This document shows positions 9,562-17,244 of a stretch of 64,000 nt of DNA, piece by piece. The stretch comes from Parasphingopyxis marina (lineage in GTDB: Bacteria; Pseudomonadota; Alphaproteobacteria; Sphingomonadales; Sphingomonadaceae). The notes below the pieces were generated by a model. It was not told where the DNA came from. It was given only the letters and a program-made list of their open reading frames with translations, and searched no databases. The translations under genes and the position numbers were made by a program. Location of the stretch: positions 1,680,607 through 1,744,606 of the forward strand of contig NZ_JACJVJ010000001.1 of assembly GCF_014237875.1 (NCBI RefSeq). The letters are read 5' to 3'. Position 1 is the stretch's first letter. Each line of letters starts with the position of its first letter.

Positions 9562-9999
9562 TCAGGCGAATTGCCAGGCGATGACCAGCGCGTGCAGCGA
9601 CAGCAGCAACAGGCAGATCGTAGCCAGGGTGAACACCACGAAACGCACGGGCACATAATTCCAGAGCAGCTGGATCAGGCTGTGGACGATGCGCAGCCCG
9701 ACATAGGCCCAGGCCAGCCAGACGTTGATCCAGACGTTGCCGGTGCCGGTCAGCGCGATGATGAACACCGCCGCGTAGAAGATCGTGGGCTGTTCGGCGA
9801 GATGGGCGTAGTTGTGCGAAGGCCAGTTCGCCTTGTCGGGCAGCACCCCTTCGAGATTCTGTCCGCGTCCGCCGGGCTGGGCGCCCATGTCGATCCCGGC
9901 TTTTTTCATCGCCGGCAGCCGCGTGACGACGAGCCAGAGCAATATGATGAGCGTCCAGACGACGAGGACCGCCGCCGGCGCGAGTATTTGGCTTTGCAT
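9562..9999 (-). CDS. MAPEG family membrane protein (copy 2)
   Basis: 145 residues, four membrane helices. It shares with the downstream copy the RLPAM segment after helix 1, the NYAHLAEQPTIFYA motif and a WAYVGLRIVHSLIQ helix. Both genes have a near-identical leader reading CTCTATTTTAT on the plus strand a few bases before the start (9545 and 10013), consistent with duplication that included the ribosome-binding region. Bacterial MAPEG substrates are not known. Confidence 0.87.
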   Translation of the reverse strand: MQSQILAPAAVLVVWTLIILLWLVVTRLPAMKKAGIDMGAQPGGRGQNLEGVLPDKANWPSHNYAHLAEQPTIFYAAVFIIALTGTGNVWINVWLAWAYVGLRIVHSLIQLLWNYVPVRFVVFTLATICLLLLSLHALVIAWQFA

Positions 10000-10117
10000 G
10001 AATCCGCTCCCCTCTATTTTATTGTGCAGGGAGACTGGAACAGGCCCAAAAAGTTGTCAATTGCAACGGGACTTTCGCGCAATTGTGGGGCAGGGAAAGC
10101 CGAGCTAGGGGAGCGCC

Positions 10118-11086
10118 ATGAACGCACAATCACAACGCACACCGACCATCGAAGGCATCAGGGAAGCCGCGGCGCGCATCGCCGAGATTGTGCCGCCGAC
10201 CCCGTTGATCCCGTTCGAAACGCCGCACGGCAAAGTCTGGCTCAAATGCGAGAATCTCCAGCCGATCGGCGCTTTCAAGGTACGCGGCGGCTATCACCGG
10301 CTCGCCGCGATGAGCGATGAAGAGCGCAAGGGCGGTGTCGTCGCCTTTTCCTCCGGCAACCATGCGCAAGGCGTTGCCTTTGCCGCCAGGCGGCTCGGGA
10401 TGCCGGCGCTGATCGTGATGCCCGAGGATGCGCCCAAGGCGAAGCTCGAAGCCACGAAAGCGCTGGGCGCGGAAGTGGTGCTTTACGACCGGATGAGCGA
10501 AGGCCGCGAGGCGCTGGCGGCCGGTCTCGCTGCCGAACGCGGCGCGGTTCTGGTGCCAAGCTTCGACGATCCCTGGGTCGTCGAAGGGCAGGGGACGGCG
10601 GCGCTCGAAGCCGTGGACCAGATGATCCAGCTTGCCGGCGGGCCGCCCGACAGCGCGGTCACCTGTTGCGGCGGCGGTGGTCTTTCCGCTGGCACCGCGC
10701 TGGTCCTGCCCGATGCCGAGATCACCATCGTCGAGCCGGAAGGCTGGGACGATATGACCCGCTCGCTGGCCAACGGCGCGATCGAACCGGTCGGCCCGAA
10801 CCCGCCGCCGACGCGCTGCGATGCGCTCCAGACGATGCGGGTCGCGCCGATCACTTTCGATATCCTCAAGAGCCATGGCGCGACCGGCGTCGCGGTGAGC
10901 GAGGAAGAGGTTGCGCACGCGATGCGCACGGCCTTTTCGAAGCTCCAGCTCGTCGTCGAACCGGGCGGGGCGGTGGCGCTCGCGGCCGTGCTGGCAGGGA
11001 AGGTAACGCCGAAAGAGCGCGCGATGGTCACCCTTTCAGGCGGCAATGTCGATCCCGCGGTTTTCGCGGCGATCATTCAGGGCTAG
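10118..11086 (+). CDS. Threonine/serine dehydratase family PLP enzyme
   Basis: 322-residue fold-type II PLP enzyme. The Schiff-base lysine is Lys54 in PIGAFKVRGG, substrate-binding SSGNHAQG follows near residue 86, and the phosphate loop CCGGGGLSAG is around residue 185. It has no C-terminal ACT-like regulatory domain, so it is the short catabolic/serine-racemase-like type rather than full biosynthetic IlvA. Likely reaction: threonine to 2-oxobutyrate or serine to pyruvate; serine racemase is an alternative. It is divergent from the MAPEG pair and followed 9 bases later by a small membrane protein. Confidence 0.9.
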   Translation: MNAQSQRTPTIEGIREAAARIAEIVPPTPLIPFETPHGKVWLKCENLQPIGAFKVRGGYHRLAAMSDEERKGGVVAFSSGNHAQGVAFAARRLGMPALIVMPEDAPKAKLEATKALGAEVVLYDRMSEGREALAAGLAAERGAVLVPSFDDPWVVEGQGTAALEAVDQMIQLAGGPPDSAVTCCGGGGLSAGTALVLPDAEITIVEPEGWDDMTRSLANGAIEPVGPNPPPTRCDALQTMRVAPITFDILKSHGATGVAVSEEEVAHAMRTAFSKLQLVVEPGGAVALAAVLAGKVTPKERAMVTLSGGNVDPAVFAAIIQG

Positions 11087-11095
11087 GCTGCGCCG

Positions 11096-11275
11096 ATGCT
11101 GCTCGCCGCCAATATCGCCCTCTCGATCGCCATGCTCGCCGTCTTCGCGCTGGCGTTCGGTGGGATATTCCTCTGGACGAAGCGCGGCGACAGGAAACGC
11201 GGCCTGCTGATGCTGGCCGCGTCTTTCGTCATCCTCGTCAACGTGCTGATCTGGACGCTGCCCAATCCGAGCTGA
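11096..11275 (+). CDS. Small two-helix membrane protein
   Basis: A 59-residue frame: MLLAANIALSIAMLAVFALA is helix 1, a short positive loop (TKRGDRKRG) follows, and LLMLAASFVILVNVLIW is helix 2, ending TLPNPS. Alternating helix-loop-helix with the positive loop suggests both ends are outside the cytoplasm. It starts 9 bases after the dehydratase stop and is probably translated with it. No family recognised; similar tiny proteins follow this dehydratase in related bacteria as far as I recall, which I cannot check here. Confidence 0.7.
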   Translation: MLLAANIALSIAMLAVFALAFGGIFLWTKRGDRKRGLLMLAASFVILVNVLIWTLPNPS

Positions 11276-11304
11276 TTGCCGAATCGACCTATCGGTCGAG
11301 CGCC

Positions 11305-11376
11305 GCACCGGCCCGCACCCGGCCTGCCATCTAGGACATACTGAATGGGAGGCCGGGTGCGGGTGCGGGCCGGTGC
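11305..11376. repeat. Long GC-rich inverted repeat
   Basis: Left arm GCACCGGCCCGCACCCGGCCT and right arm at 11350-11376 are complementary except that the right arm holds one extra GCACCC unit; the loop is 24 bases. A second small hairpin (AACTTCC/GGAAGTT, 11381-11397) follows. It lies between the convergent small membrane protein and alpha/beta hydrolase genes, so it may serve as a bidirectional terminator despite lacking a T tract. Confidence 0.6.
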
Positions 11377-11413
11377 GGGGAACTTCCGTCAGGAAGTTTC
11401 TGACCAAGAAAAC

Positions 11414-12070
11414 CTACTTAATCGGGCAGTCCGGATCGAGGCGCATGTCGAGATAGTCGTCGACCGACTTCATCAGCGGCGTCATTTCCCGTTCGAAGAA
11501 ATGGTTGGCGCCGGGGATCATGTCGTGCTGGATCGTGATGTGCTTTTGCGTGCGCAGCTTGTCGACCAGCTTCTGCGTGCCCGAGGGCGTCGCGACTTCG
11601 TCGGCATCGCCCTGGATGATCACGCCCGACGCCGGGCACGGCGCGAGGAAGCTGAAATCATACATGTTCGCGGGCGGCGCGATGGTGATGAAGCCGCGGA
11701 TTTCCGGGCGGCGCATCAGCAGCTGCATGCCGATCAGCGAACCGAAGGAAAAGCCCGCGATCCAGGTGGTTTCGGCCTCGGGATGGAAGCTCTGCACCCA
11801 ATCGAGCGCGGCGGCCGCATCGGAAAGCTCGCCGACACCGTTGTCGAACTCGCCCTGGCTCTTGCCGACGCCGCGAAAATTGAAGCGCAGGGTCGCGAAG
11901 CCGCGGCGCACGAACGTCTTGTAAAGCGCCTGGACGATGGCATTGTTCATCGTCCCGCCGCCTTGCGGATGCGGATGGAGGATCATGGCAACCGGCGCGC
12001 GCGGGCGCGGCGGCGGGGAAAAACGGCCTTCGAGGCGGCCGTCGGGACCGGGAAAAATAACTTCTGGCAT
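11414..12070 (-). CDS. Alpha/beta hydrolase, dienelactone-hydrolase-like
   Basis: 218 residues. The segment LHPHPQGGGTMNN is the oxyanion region of this subfamily, the nucleophile elbow is GFSFGS (about residue 107-112), and the catalytic Asp and His are in GDADEVATP and PGANHFF near the C terminus. The group is annotated broadly as cytoplasmic hydrolases of unknown substrate. No signal peptide. In many sphingomonads it sits, as here, divergent from the cysteine desulfurase pair (119-base shared upstream region). Confidence 0.9.
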   Translation of the reverse strand: MPEVIFPGPDGRLEGRFSPPPRPRAPVAMILHPHPQGGGTMNNAIVQALYKTFVRRGFATLRFNFRGVGKSQGEFDNGVGELSDAAAALDWVQSFHPEAETTWIAGFSFGSLIGMQLLMRRPEIRGFITIAPPANMYDFSFLAPCPASGVIIQGDADEVATPSGTQKLVDKLRTQKHITIQHDMIPGANHFFEREMTPLMKSVDDYLDMRLDPDCPIK

Positions 12071-12189
12071 AATATGTTCGGTTCAACCCATGGCTGGAAA
12101 CGGCAGGGAATCGGGCTTATGCGGGCACAAGCGAGTGGCGCGCTATATAGGATGCGCGGGCTTTTCCGCAACAAAAACCGGATAAGTGC

Positions 12190-13263
12190 TTGAAAGAACG
12201 CCTTTATCTAGATCATGCGGCGACCACGCCGATGCTTGCCGAAGCGCGTGAGGCGATGACGGCGGCCTTTGCGGACTGGGCCAACCCCTCGTCGCCGCAC
12301 GGCGAGGGGCGCAGCGCGCGAGCCGCGCTGGAGGATGCGCGCGAGCGGACCAAGGCGGCGCTGGACTGGACCGGCGAGCTGATCTTCACGAGCGGCGCGA
12401 GCGAGGCGATTGCGCTCGCCATATCCTGCGCCAAGGCCGAACGGGTGATTGTCGGCGCGACCGAGCATGACGCGGTGCTGCGTGCGGCCGGCGATGTCGA
12501 GCGGGTGCCGGTCGACAGCGAGGGCCGGATCGACGGCGGCAAGCTGAACTGGATGCTGGCGGGCGCCGGGGAGCGCGCGCTGGTCGCGGTCCAGTCTGCG
12601 AACAGCGAAACCGGCGTGCTGCAGGATCTGGAGGATCTCGGCGAACGCGTGCATGTGGGCGGCAATCTTCTGCTCGCCGATTGCAGCCAGTCGGCGGGAA
12701 AATTGCCGCTGCCGAGCGCAGATTTCGTCGTCGTTTCGGCGCACAAGCTGGGCGGGCCTCCGGGTATCGGCGCGCTGCTCGTGAAAGATCTGGCGGACCT
12801 TCATGCGCTGGGCGGGCAGGAGCGGGGCTATCGGCCCGGCACGGAAAATCTGCCGGCGGCGCTGGGCTTTGCGGCGGCGGTCGAGGCGCCGCACGGCTGG
12901 ATGGATCGCGCCTCGCAGCTGCGCGAGCATCTCGACAAGGCAATCGAGGCCGAGGGCGGCACGGTCGTCGCCGGCGATGCGAAGCGGATCCCGACCATCG
13001 CCTCCTACCGGATGCCCGGCATGGCCGCGAACGCGCAGCTGATCCAGTTCGACATGGCGGGGATCGCGGTGTCGGCGGGATCGGCCTGTTCCTCGGGCAG
13101 CCTCAAGCCCAGCCATGTCCTCGCCGCGATGGGTTGGGACGATGCGGACGCCGGCGAGGTGGTGCGCGTCAGCCTGGGGCCGGCCACCAGCCGCAAGGAC
13201 GTCTACCGCTTCGTCGATGTCTGGAAGCGGCTCGCGAAAGAGGCGAAAGCCCGCGCGGCATGA
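12190..13263 (+). CDS. Cysteine desulfurase family protein (first copy)
   Basis: 357-residue class V aminotransferase fold. PLP lysine is Lys186 in SAHKLGGPP; the sulfur-carrying cysteine is Cys300 in SAGSACSSGS, so it looks active as a NifS/IscS-type desulfurase (cysteine to alanine plus persulfide). It is shorter and more divergent than the second copy. TTG start at 12190. It overlaps the next desulfurase by 4 bases (ATGA). No IscU or SufB scaffold gene is in the window; the sufE gene at 31.5 kb is far away. Confidence 0.9.
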   Translation: MKERLYLDHAATTPMLAEAREAMTAAFADWANPSSPHGEGRSARAALEDARERTKAALDWTGELIFTSGASEAIALAISCAKAERVIVGATEHDAVLRAAGDVERVPVDSEGRIDGGKLNWMLAGAGERALVAVQSANSETGVLQDLEDLGERVHVGGNLLLADCSQSAGKLPLPSADFVVVSAHKLGGPPGIGALLVKDLADLHALGGQERGYRPGTENLPAALGFAAAVEAPHGWMDRASQLREHLDKAIEAEGGTVVAGDAKRIPTIASYRMPGMAANAQLIQFDMAGIAVSAGSACSSGSLKPSHVLAAMGWDDADAGEVVRVSLGPATSRKDVYRFVDVWKRLAKEAKARAA

Positions 13264-14450
13264 GCGATCCCATCTATCTCGATTATCAGGCGACGACGCC
13301 GCTTGCCCCCGAGGCGCGCGAGGCGATGCTGCCCTATATGAGCGAAAAATTCGGCAATCCGCATTCCCCGCACAAGATGGGCCGGGAGGCCGCCGCCGCC
13401 GTCGAACTGGCGCGCGAGAGGGTGATGGAATGTCTCGGCGCCGATACGGGAAGCCTCTATTTCACCAGCGGCGCGACCGAGGCCGCCAACTGGGCGATCA
13501 AGGGCGCCCTCGCCAATGCGCCCAAAGAGCGCAACCGTATCGTGACGGTGGCGACCGAACATGCCGCGGTGCTCGACAGCTGCGAATATCTGAAAGGGCA
13601 GGGCTATGAACTGACCGTGCTCGACGTGTCCGAGGAAGGCCTTGTCGATCCGATGGCGGTGGACGCGGCGCTCGGCGAGGATGTCGCACTGGTCGCCGTG
13701 ATGATGGTCAATAACGAGATCGGCGTCACCCAGCGCGTTTCGGAAATCGCCCCGGTCGTGAAAAATGCCGGGGCGCTGCTGTTCTGCGACGGCGTGCAGG
13801 CGCTGGGCCGGGTGGAGATACCCGCCGCGCAATGCGACATGATCGCGCTCTCGAGCCACAAGATTCACGGCCCCAAGGGCATCGGCGCGCTATGGTGCGC
13901 GGACGGGGTGAAGCCCGCGCCGCTGATGCATGGCGGGGGGCAGGAGGGCGGTCTGCGTTCCGGCACGCTCGCCCCGGCGCTATGCGCGGGCTTCGGCGCG
14001 GCGGCCGCGCTGATGAAGGAGCGGGGCTTCGACGATTATGCCCATGTCGAGGGGCTCTGGGCGCTGGCGGTCGAAAAGTTCGGCGATCGCTGGACGATCA
14101 ATGGATCGGATTGCGCCCGCTATCCGGGCAACCTCAATATCCGCCTCGACGGGCTGGACGCGGGGCGGCTGATCTCGGAAACGCGCGGCGTTGCCTTTTC
14201 CGCCGGATCGGCCTGCGCCAGCGGTTCGGGGCGGCCCAGCCATGTGCTCTCGGCGCTCGGGCTTTCCAAGGCGCAGGCGCAATCGAGCATCCGGCTCGGC
14301 TATGGCCGCTATACGAGCGAGGAGGAGCTTGAAAAGGCCATCGATCTGATTATCGATTCCGCGCACAGCCAGCTCCCGAATCGACCGGTTTCAGGCGACG
14401 AGCCCCACCCGGAAGACAATATCCAGCTCCGCGAACAGGATAGCGAATGA
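13260..14450 (+). CDS. Cysteine desulfurase (second copy, IscS-like)
   Basis: 396 residues, close to the IscS length. PLP lysine Lys201 (SSHKIHGPKG) and persulfide cysteine Cys319 (SAGSACASGS) are both present. Compared with IscS it has an extra polar tail of about 30 residues (after residue 365). The ATG overlaps the stop of the first copy and its own stop overlaps the ferredoxin start, so all three are translated in a coupled way. Two active desulfurases in tandem suggests they form a heteromer or serve different acceptors; that is inference. Confidence 0.93.
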   Translation: MSDPIYLDYQATTPLAPEAREAMLPYMSEKFGNPHSPHKMGREAAAAVELARERVMECLGADTGSLYFTSGATEAANWAIKGALANAPKERNRIVTVATEHAAVLDSCEYLKGQGYELTVLDVSEEGLVDPMAVDAALGEDVALVAVMMVNNEIGVTQRVSEIAPVVKNAGALLFCDGVQALGRVEIPAAQCDMIALSSHKIHGPKGIGALWCADGVKPAPLMHGGGQEGGLRSGTLAPALCAGFGAAAALMKERGFDDYAHVEGLWALAVEKFGDRWTINGSDCARYPGNLNIRLDGLDAGRLISETRGVAFSAGSACASGSGRPSHVLSALGLSKAQAQSSIRLGYGRYTSEEELEKAIDLIIDSAHSQLPNRPVSGDEPHPEDNIQLREQDSE

Positions 14451-14785
14451 TCAGGATCCGCTTCATTTCGGCCAATGGACAATCGATGAGCGAGGTCGAG
14501 GGCAAGCCCGGCGACCGGCTGCTCGATCTCGCTCAGGCCGACGACCAGCCGCTCGAGGGAACGTGCGAAGGGCAGATGGCCTGCTCGACCTGCCACGTCC
14601 ATGTCGATGCCGACGATATCGCCAAGCTGAAACCGGCGACCGAGATGGAGGAGGACATGCTCGATCTTGCCGCCGATGTCGGACGCTACAGCCGGCTCGC
14701 CTGTCAGATTTTCCTGACCGAGGAGATGGACAGCCTGACGGTGAAGATCCCCGGGGCGGTTCACAATATGCAGGGGCGCCAGTGA
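14447..14785 (+). CDS. [2Fe-2S] ferredoxin, adrenodoxin/Isc type
   Basis: 112 residues. Cluster ligands Cys40, Cys46, Cys49 and Cys86 follow the C-x5-C-x2-C...C pattern (GTCEGQMACSTCH and RLACQ) typical of the vertebrate-type/Isc ferredoxins. Such ferredoxins supply electrons to Fe-S assembly or to P450-type oxygenases; beside two desulfurases, Fe-S assembly is the better guess. It overlaps the upstream gene (ATGA) and its TGA shares one base with the ATG of the beta-lactamase. Confidence 0.94.
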   Translation: MIRIRFISANGQSMSEVEGKPGDRLLDLAQADDQPLEGTCEGQMACSTCHVHVDADDIAKLKPATEMEEDMLDLAADVGRYSRLACQIFLTEEMDSLTVKIPGAVHNMQGRQ

Positions 14786-15696
14786 TGGACTGGAAGGTAA
14801 CCGGCGCGCTGTTGCTCGCCCTGGCGCTCGGAAGCGCCTGTTCGTCGGGCGCGCAGGAAGGCGAAACCGCGAGCGAAGCGCCGGCGAGTGCGCTGACCGA
14901 AGCCGCGATCGCGGAAATCGAGGAGCGGATCGGCGGCCGGGTCGGCGTTGCGCTGGTCGGCGCGGACGGGCGTATTCTTCACAGCTATCGGGGCGGTGAA
15001 CGCTTCGCGATGTGTTCGACCTTCAAGCTGGCGCTGTCGGCGGCGGTGCTGGAGCAGGTCGAAGCCGGCACCCTGGAGATGGACCGCGCCGTCGAGTTTG
15101 CCGAAAGCGACCTGCTCGATTACGCGCCCGCCGCGCGCGAGCATTTCGACGAGGCCATGGGCGCCGGGCAGATGACCATCGCCGAGATGGCCGAGGCGAT
15201 CAGCACGCTGAGCGACAACACGGCGGCGAACCTGCTGCTGCAGATGATCGGCGGGCCGCAGGAAATGACGGCCTTTTTCCGGCGGCATGGCGACGAAACG
15301 ACCCGCCTCGACCGGATGGAGCCCGAACTCAACGAAAACGCGGCGGGCGATCCCCGCGACACGACGACCCCGCAGGCGATGGCCGGGCTCGTCCAGCGCC
15401 TCGTCCTCGGCGATGCGCTGTCGGCGGAAGGGCGCGAACAGCTTGCCGCCTGGACCGTCGCCAACCGCACCGGCGACGACCGCATCCGCGCCGGCATCCC
15501 CGAAGGCTGGCGGGTCGGCGACAAGACCGGCAGCTGCGGCACGGCCTATAACGATATCGGCATCGTCTGGCCGCCCGAACGCGAGCCGTTCGTTCTTACG
15601 GTTTACGTGGATCGCCCGACGGCGGAAGCGGGCGAGGTGGATGCCGCAATCGCGGAGATCGGAAGGCTGGCGGCGGAGCGGCGGGGCGGGGGCTAG
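14785..15696 (+). CDS. Class A serine beta-lactamase with carbapenemase-type Cys pair
   Basis: 303 residues. All class A motifs are intact: S78-T-F-K81 (Ambler S70xxK), S143-D-N (130 loop), E179-P-E-L-N (E166 omega loop) and K247-T-G (234). Directly before the catalytic Ser is Cys77 and after KTGS is Cys251, which align with Ambler Cys69 and Cys238; that disulfide is the hallmark of KPC, NMC-A, SME and GES enzymes. The nearby wording FAMCSTFK and DTTTP is also GES-like. The N terminus is hydrophobic and ends ALGSACSSG, so it is exported, possibly as a lipoprotein at Cys19. The ATG overlaps the ferredoxin stop by one base. Hydrolysis of beta-lactams is well supported; the actual spectrum is inference. 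Confidence 0.93.
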   Translation: MDWKVTGALLLALALGSACSSGAQEGETASEAPASALTEAAIAEIEERIGGRVGVALVGADGRILHSYRGGERFAMCSTFKLALSAAVLEQVEAGTLEMDRAVEFAESDLLDYAPAAREHFDEAMGAGQMTIAEMAEAISTLSDNTAANLLLQMIGGPQEMTAFFRRHGDETTRLDRMEPELNENAAGDPRDTTTPQAMAGLVQRLVLGDALSAEGREQLAAWTVANRTGDDRIRAGIPEGWRVGDKTGSCGTAYNDIGIVWPPEREPFVLTVYVDRPTAEAGEVDAAIAEIGRLAAERRGGG

Positions 15697-15725
15697 GCTG
15701 GCCAGAATCAGCCCTTAGGACTGGT

Positions 15726-16625
15726 CTAATATGGTGATGCCTCTAGCAGATCTTCACGGTCGTGAACTTGTCTGGGTTGTCCGATATTCCAAGCTAAACC
15801 GCATCTCTGTAGAAGTTTAATTAATGACCAGCCTGGGTCGGTTTGCCTTGGATAAAGGCCGATTTGAGCAGATTCGGGAAAGGCATGATGATTGTTATGC
15901 CAGCATTCGCCGTACGTCAGCAGGCCGAGACCAGGTACGTTCGATGCCTGAACTGCAGCGTTTCGAACAGTCCATCGACCTGGCCCCGGATTATGACAAA
16001 AATAGGTGATGGTCCAATGCCCGGCCGCACTGACAAACACTCTTGCGCAGATACCCCAGACAACCCATCCCCAGCCACCGAAGAAATAAAACGCTGTAGC
16101 GAGAGGTAGTTGATGCCAACGCCAACTCCAATCGAGGAACCGATAAAATGAATCATCCGCGAAATGGGATTCAATGGTGAGTTTAGGTGGTCGATTGAAC
16201 CTGAATCGAAAAGCCAATTGCCAAAGCAAATCTAGCGGCAAAGATTTCGTGTGAGCGAAAAAATCGTGGCAGCGAGATTGTCGTTGGGCCCAATCACGCG
16301 TGTCGTGAATGCCGATAATTCCAAATGGACCAGCAACGCCAACAAGAACTCCCACATATATCAGAGTGCGTTCAACAGGCTTGGCGCACTCGAATGTTCG
16401 ATGAATCATTAATCGGTGCATGCCAACACTGTGGCCCACGAGCAGGCTCACATATGTCGTAATCAAGAAAAGCGCGAATGCACTCCAAGTGAATAATGCC
16501 CCTGCTAACGCTACGGTCGCAAATAGCATACCGCCGTTCCAAACAGCCTTTGGAAAATCCAGCACAGGTTTACCGGACTCGGCGCATGCGCTGCTACCAT
16601 CAATCCGAAGGACCGGTTTCATCAT
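15726..16625 (-). CDS. Fatty acid desaturase family membrane protein
   Basis: 299 residues with several membrane helices and the iron-binding histidine clusters of membrane desaturases: HSVGMH in the first half, HDTRDWAQRQ with CHDFFAH in the middle, and the strong third box WHNNHHAFP near the C terminus. The middle box is the HDxRD variant of one bacterial acyl-CoA desaturase subgroup. The start MMKPVL (ATG 16623-16625) follows the family; the open frame extends 52 codons upstream into the SRP RNA region and is not real there. Base composition is clearly lower in GC than its neighbours (31 of 60 in one sampled line), suggesting recent acquisition. Confidence 0.85.
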   Translation of the reverse strand: MMKPVLRIDGSSACAESGKPVLDFPKAVWNGGMLFATVALAGALFTWSAFALFLITTYVSLLVGHSVGMHRLMIHRTFECAKPVERTLIYVGVLVGVAGPFGIIGIHDTRDWAQRQSRCHDFFAHTKSLPLDLLWQLAFRFRFNRPPKLTIESHFADDSFYRFLDWSWRWHQLPLATAFYFFGGWGWVVWGICARVFVSAAGHWTITYFCHNPGPGRWTVRNAAVQASNVPGLGLLTYGECWHNNHHAFPESAQIGLYPRQTDPGWSLIKLLQRCGLAWNIGQPRQVHDREDLLEASPY

Positions 16626-16750
16626 GGCGTAGGACTCCAAGCTTCCACATACATTCTTAGAACTTGTATCTGCAATGTGGTGTCGCGGGAGACAGCCGCT
16701 CACTTTTCCCGCCGAGTTTGCATTTCCCCCCCAACATCGCCATATGCGCC

Positions 16751-16847
16751 CCGGGAGTCGGGCGGACGTGGCATTCGCCAACCCGGTCAGGTCCGGAAGG
16801 AAGCAGCCGCAACGATTTCGCCGCGGGTCGTTCCGGCTCCCACCTCC
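16751..16847 (+). ncRNA. ffs: Signal recognition particle RNA (4.5S)
   Basis: Contains the near-invariant SRP domain IV: GGTCAGGTCCGGAAGGAAGC with the asymmetric loop and GGAA tetraloop, flanked by CCAACCC and GCCGCAACGATTT. The closing stem is GGGAGTCGG (16753-16761) with CCGGCTCCC (16833-16841). The size of about 97 bases and its place shortly upstream of dnaX are typical. Ends are approximate. It binds Ffh, encoded at 44.2 kb. Confidence 0.95.
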
Positions 16848-16863
16848 AGCGAATATAGATCGA

Positions 16864-16969
16864 CGTCATTGCGAGCGGAGCGAAGCAATCCAGAGCCGCA
16901 AACGATACTGTCTGCCGCTCTGGATTGCTTCGTCGCCCCGAAACAAGTTCGGGCCTCCTCGCAATGACG
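16864..16969. repeat. Dispersed palindromic repeat (sphingomonad CGTCATTGCGAG type)
   Basis: Outer arms CGTCATTGCGAG (16864-16875) and CTCGCAATGACG (16958-16969) are perfectly complementary, as are the inner arms GAAGCAATCCAGAG (16882-16895) and CTCTGGATTGCTTC (16918-16931). A further small hairpin (CCCGAA/TTCGGG) sits in the right half. This is a REP/MITE-like element; a decayed half copy (CGTCATCGCGAGCGAA) is at about 56934. The rest of the 396-base gap before dnaX holds no credible gene. Confidence 0.85.
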
Positions 16970-17080
16970 GCGTGGCGGAATCCCGCTTTCCTATTCAGCC
17001 GCCTTGCGCTATCGTTCTCTTTATGTTCTTGTCGGCGACCCCTGCACGAAATCCTGCGCGGCCGGTTTCTGGGCCGATCC

Positions 17081-17186
17081 GTGTCAACGAGTGTCAACCT
17101 AAGGTCACACCGCCGCACCGATTTCGGCCATCGCCGCGCCCGTCTACCCCGGACCTGTGTCAACCGGTGTCAACCACTGTGAACTT
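17081..17186 (+). repeat. Tandem GTGTCAAC sites upstream of dnaX
   Basis: GTGTCAACGA and GTGTCAACCT lie back to back at 17081-17100 (period exactly 10 bp, same helix face). A second block follows at 17157-17186: GTGTCAACCG, GTGTCAACCA and a degenerate CTGTGAACTT, again every 10 bases. The 20-base first pair recurs exactly at 57041-57060. The even spacing suggests binding of a dimeric or oligomeric regulator; the factor is unknown. dnaX starts 58 bases downstream. Confidence 0.7.
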
Positions 17187-17244
17187 TGCGCGAACCGTCG
17201 ATAACCGCTTCGACTTATCGGCGCGCCGGGGCTAGGTTGGTCCG

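Noticed and set aside
16626..16781. N-terminal extension of the desaturase (52 residues)
   Set aside because: It overlaps the ffs RNA and has no membrane or family feature; MMKPVL is a better start.
16864..16969. CRISPR-like repeat
   Set aside because: One palindrome only, no regularly spaced repeats or cas genes.
16677..17235. Several forward frames over the ffs-dnaX gap
   Set aside because: They cross the SRP RNA and palindromic repeat; no ribosome site or family feature.
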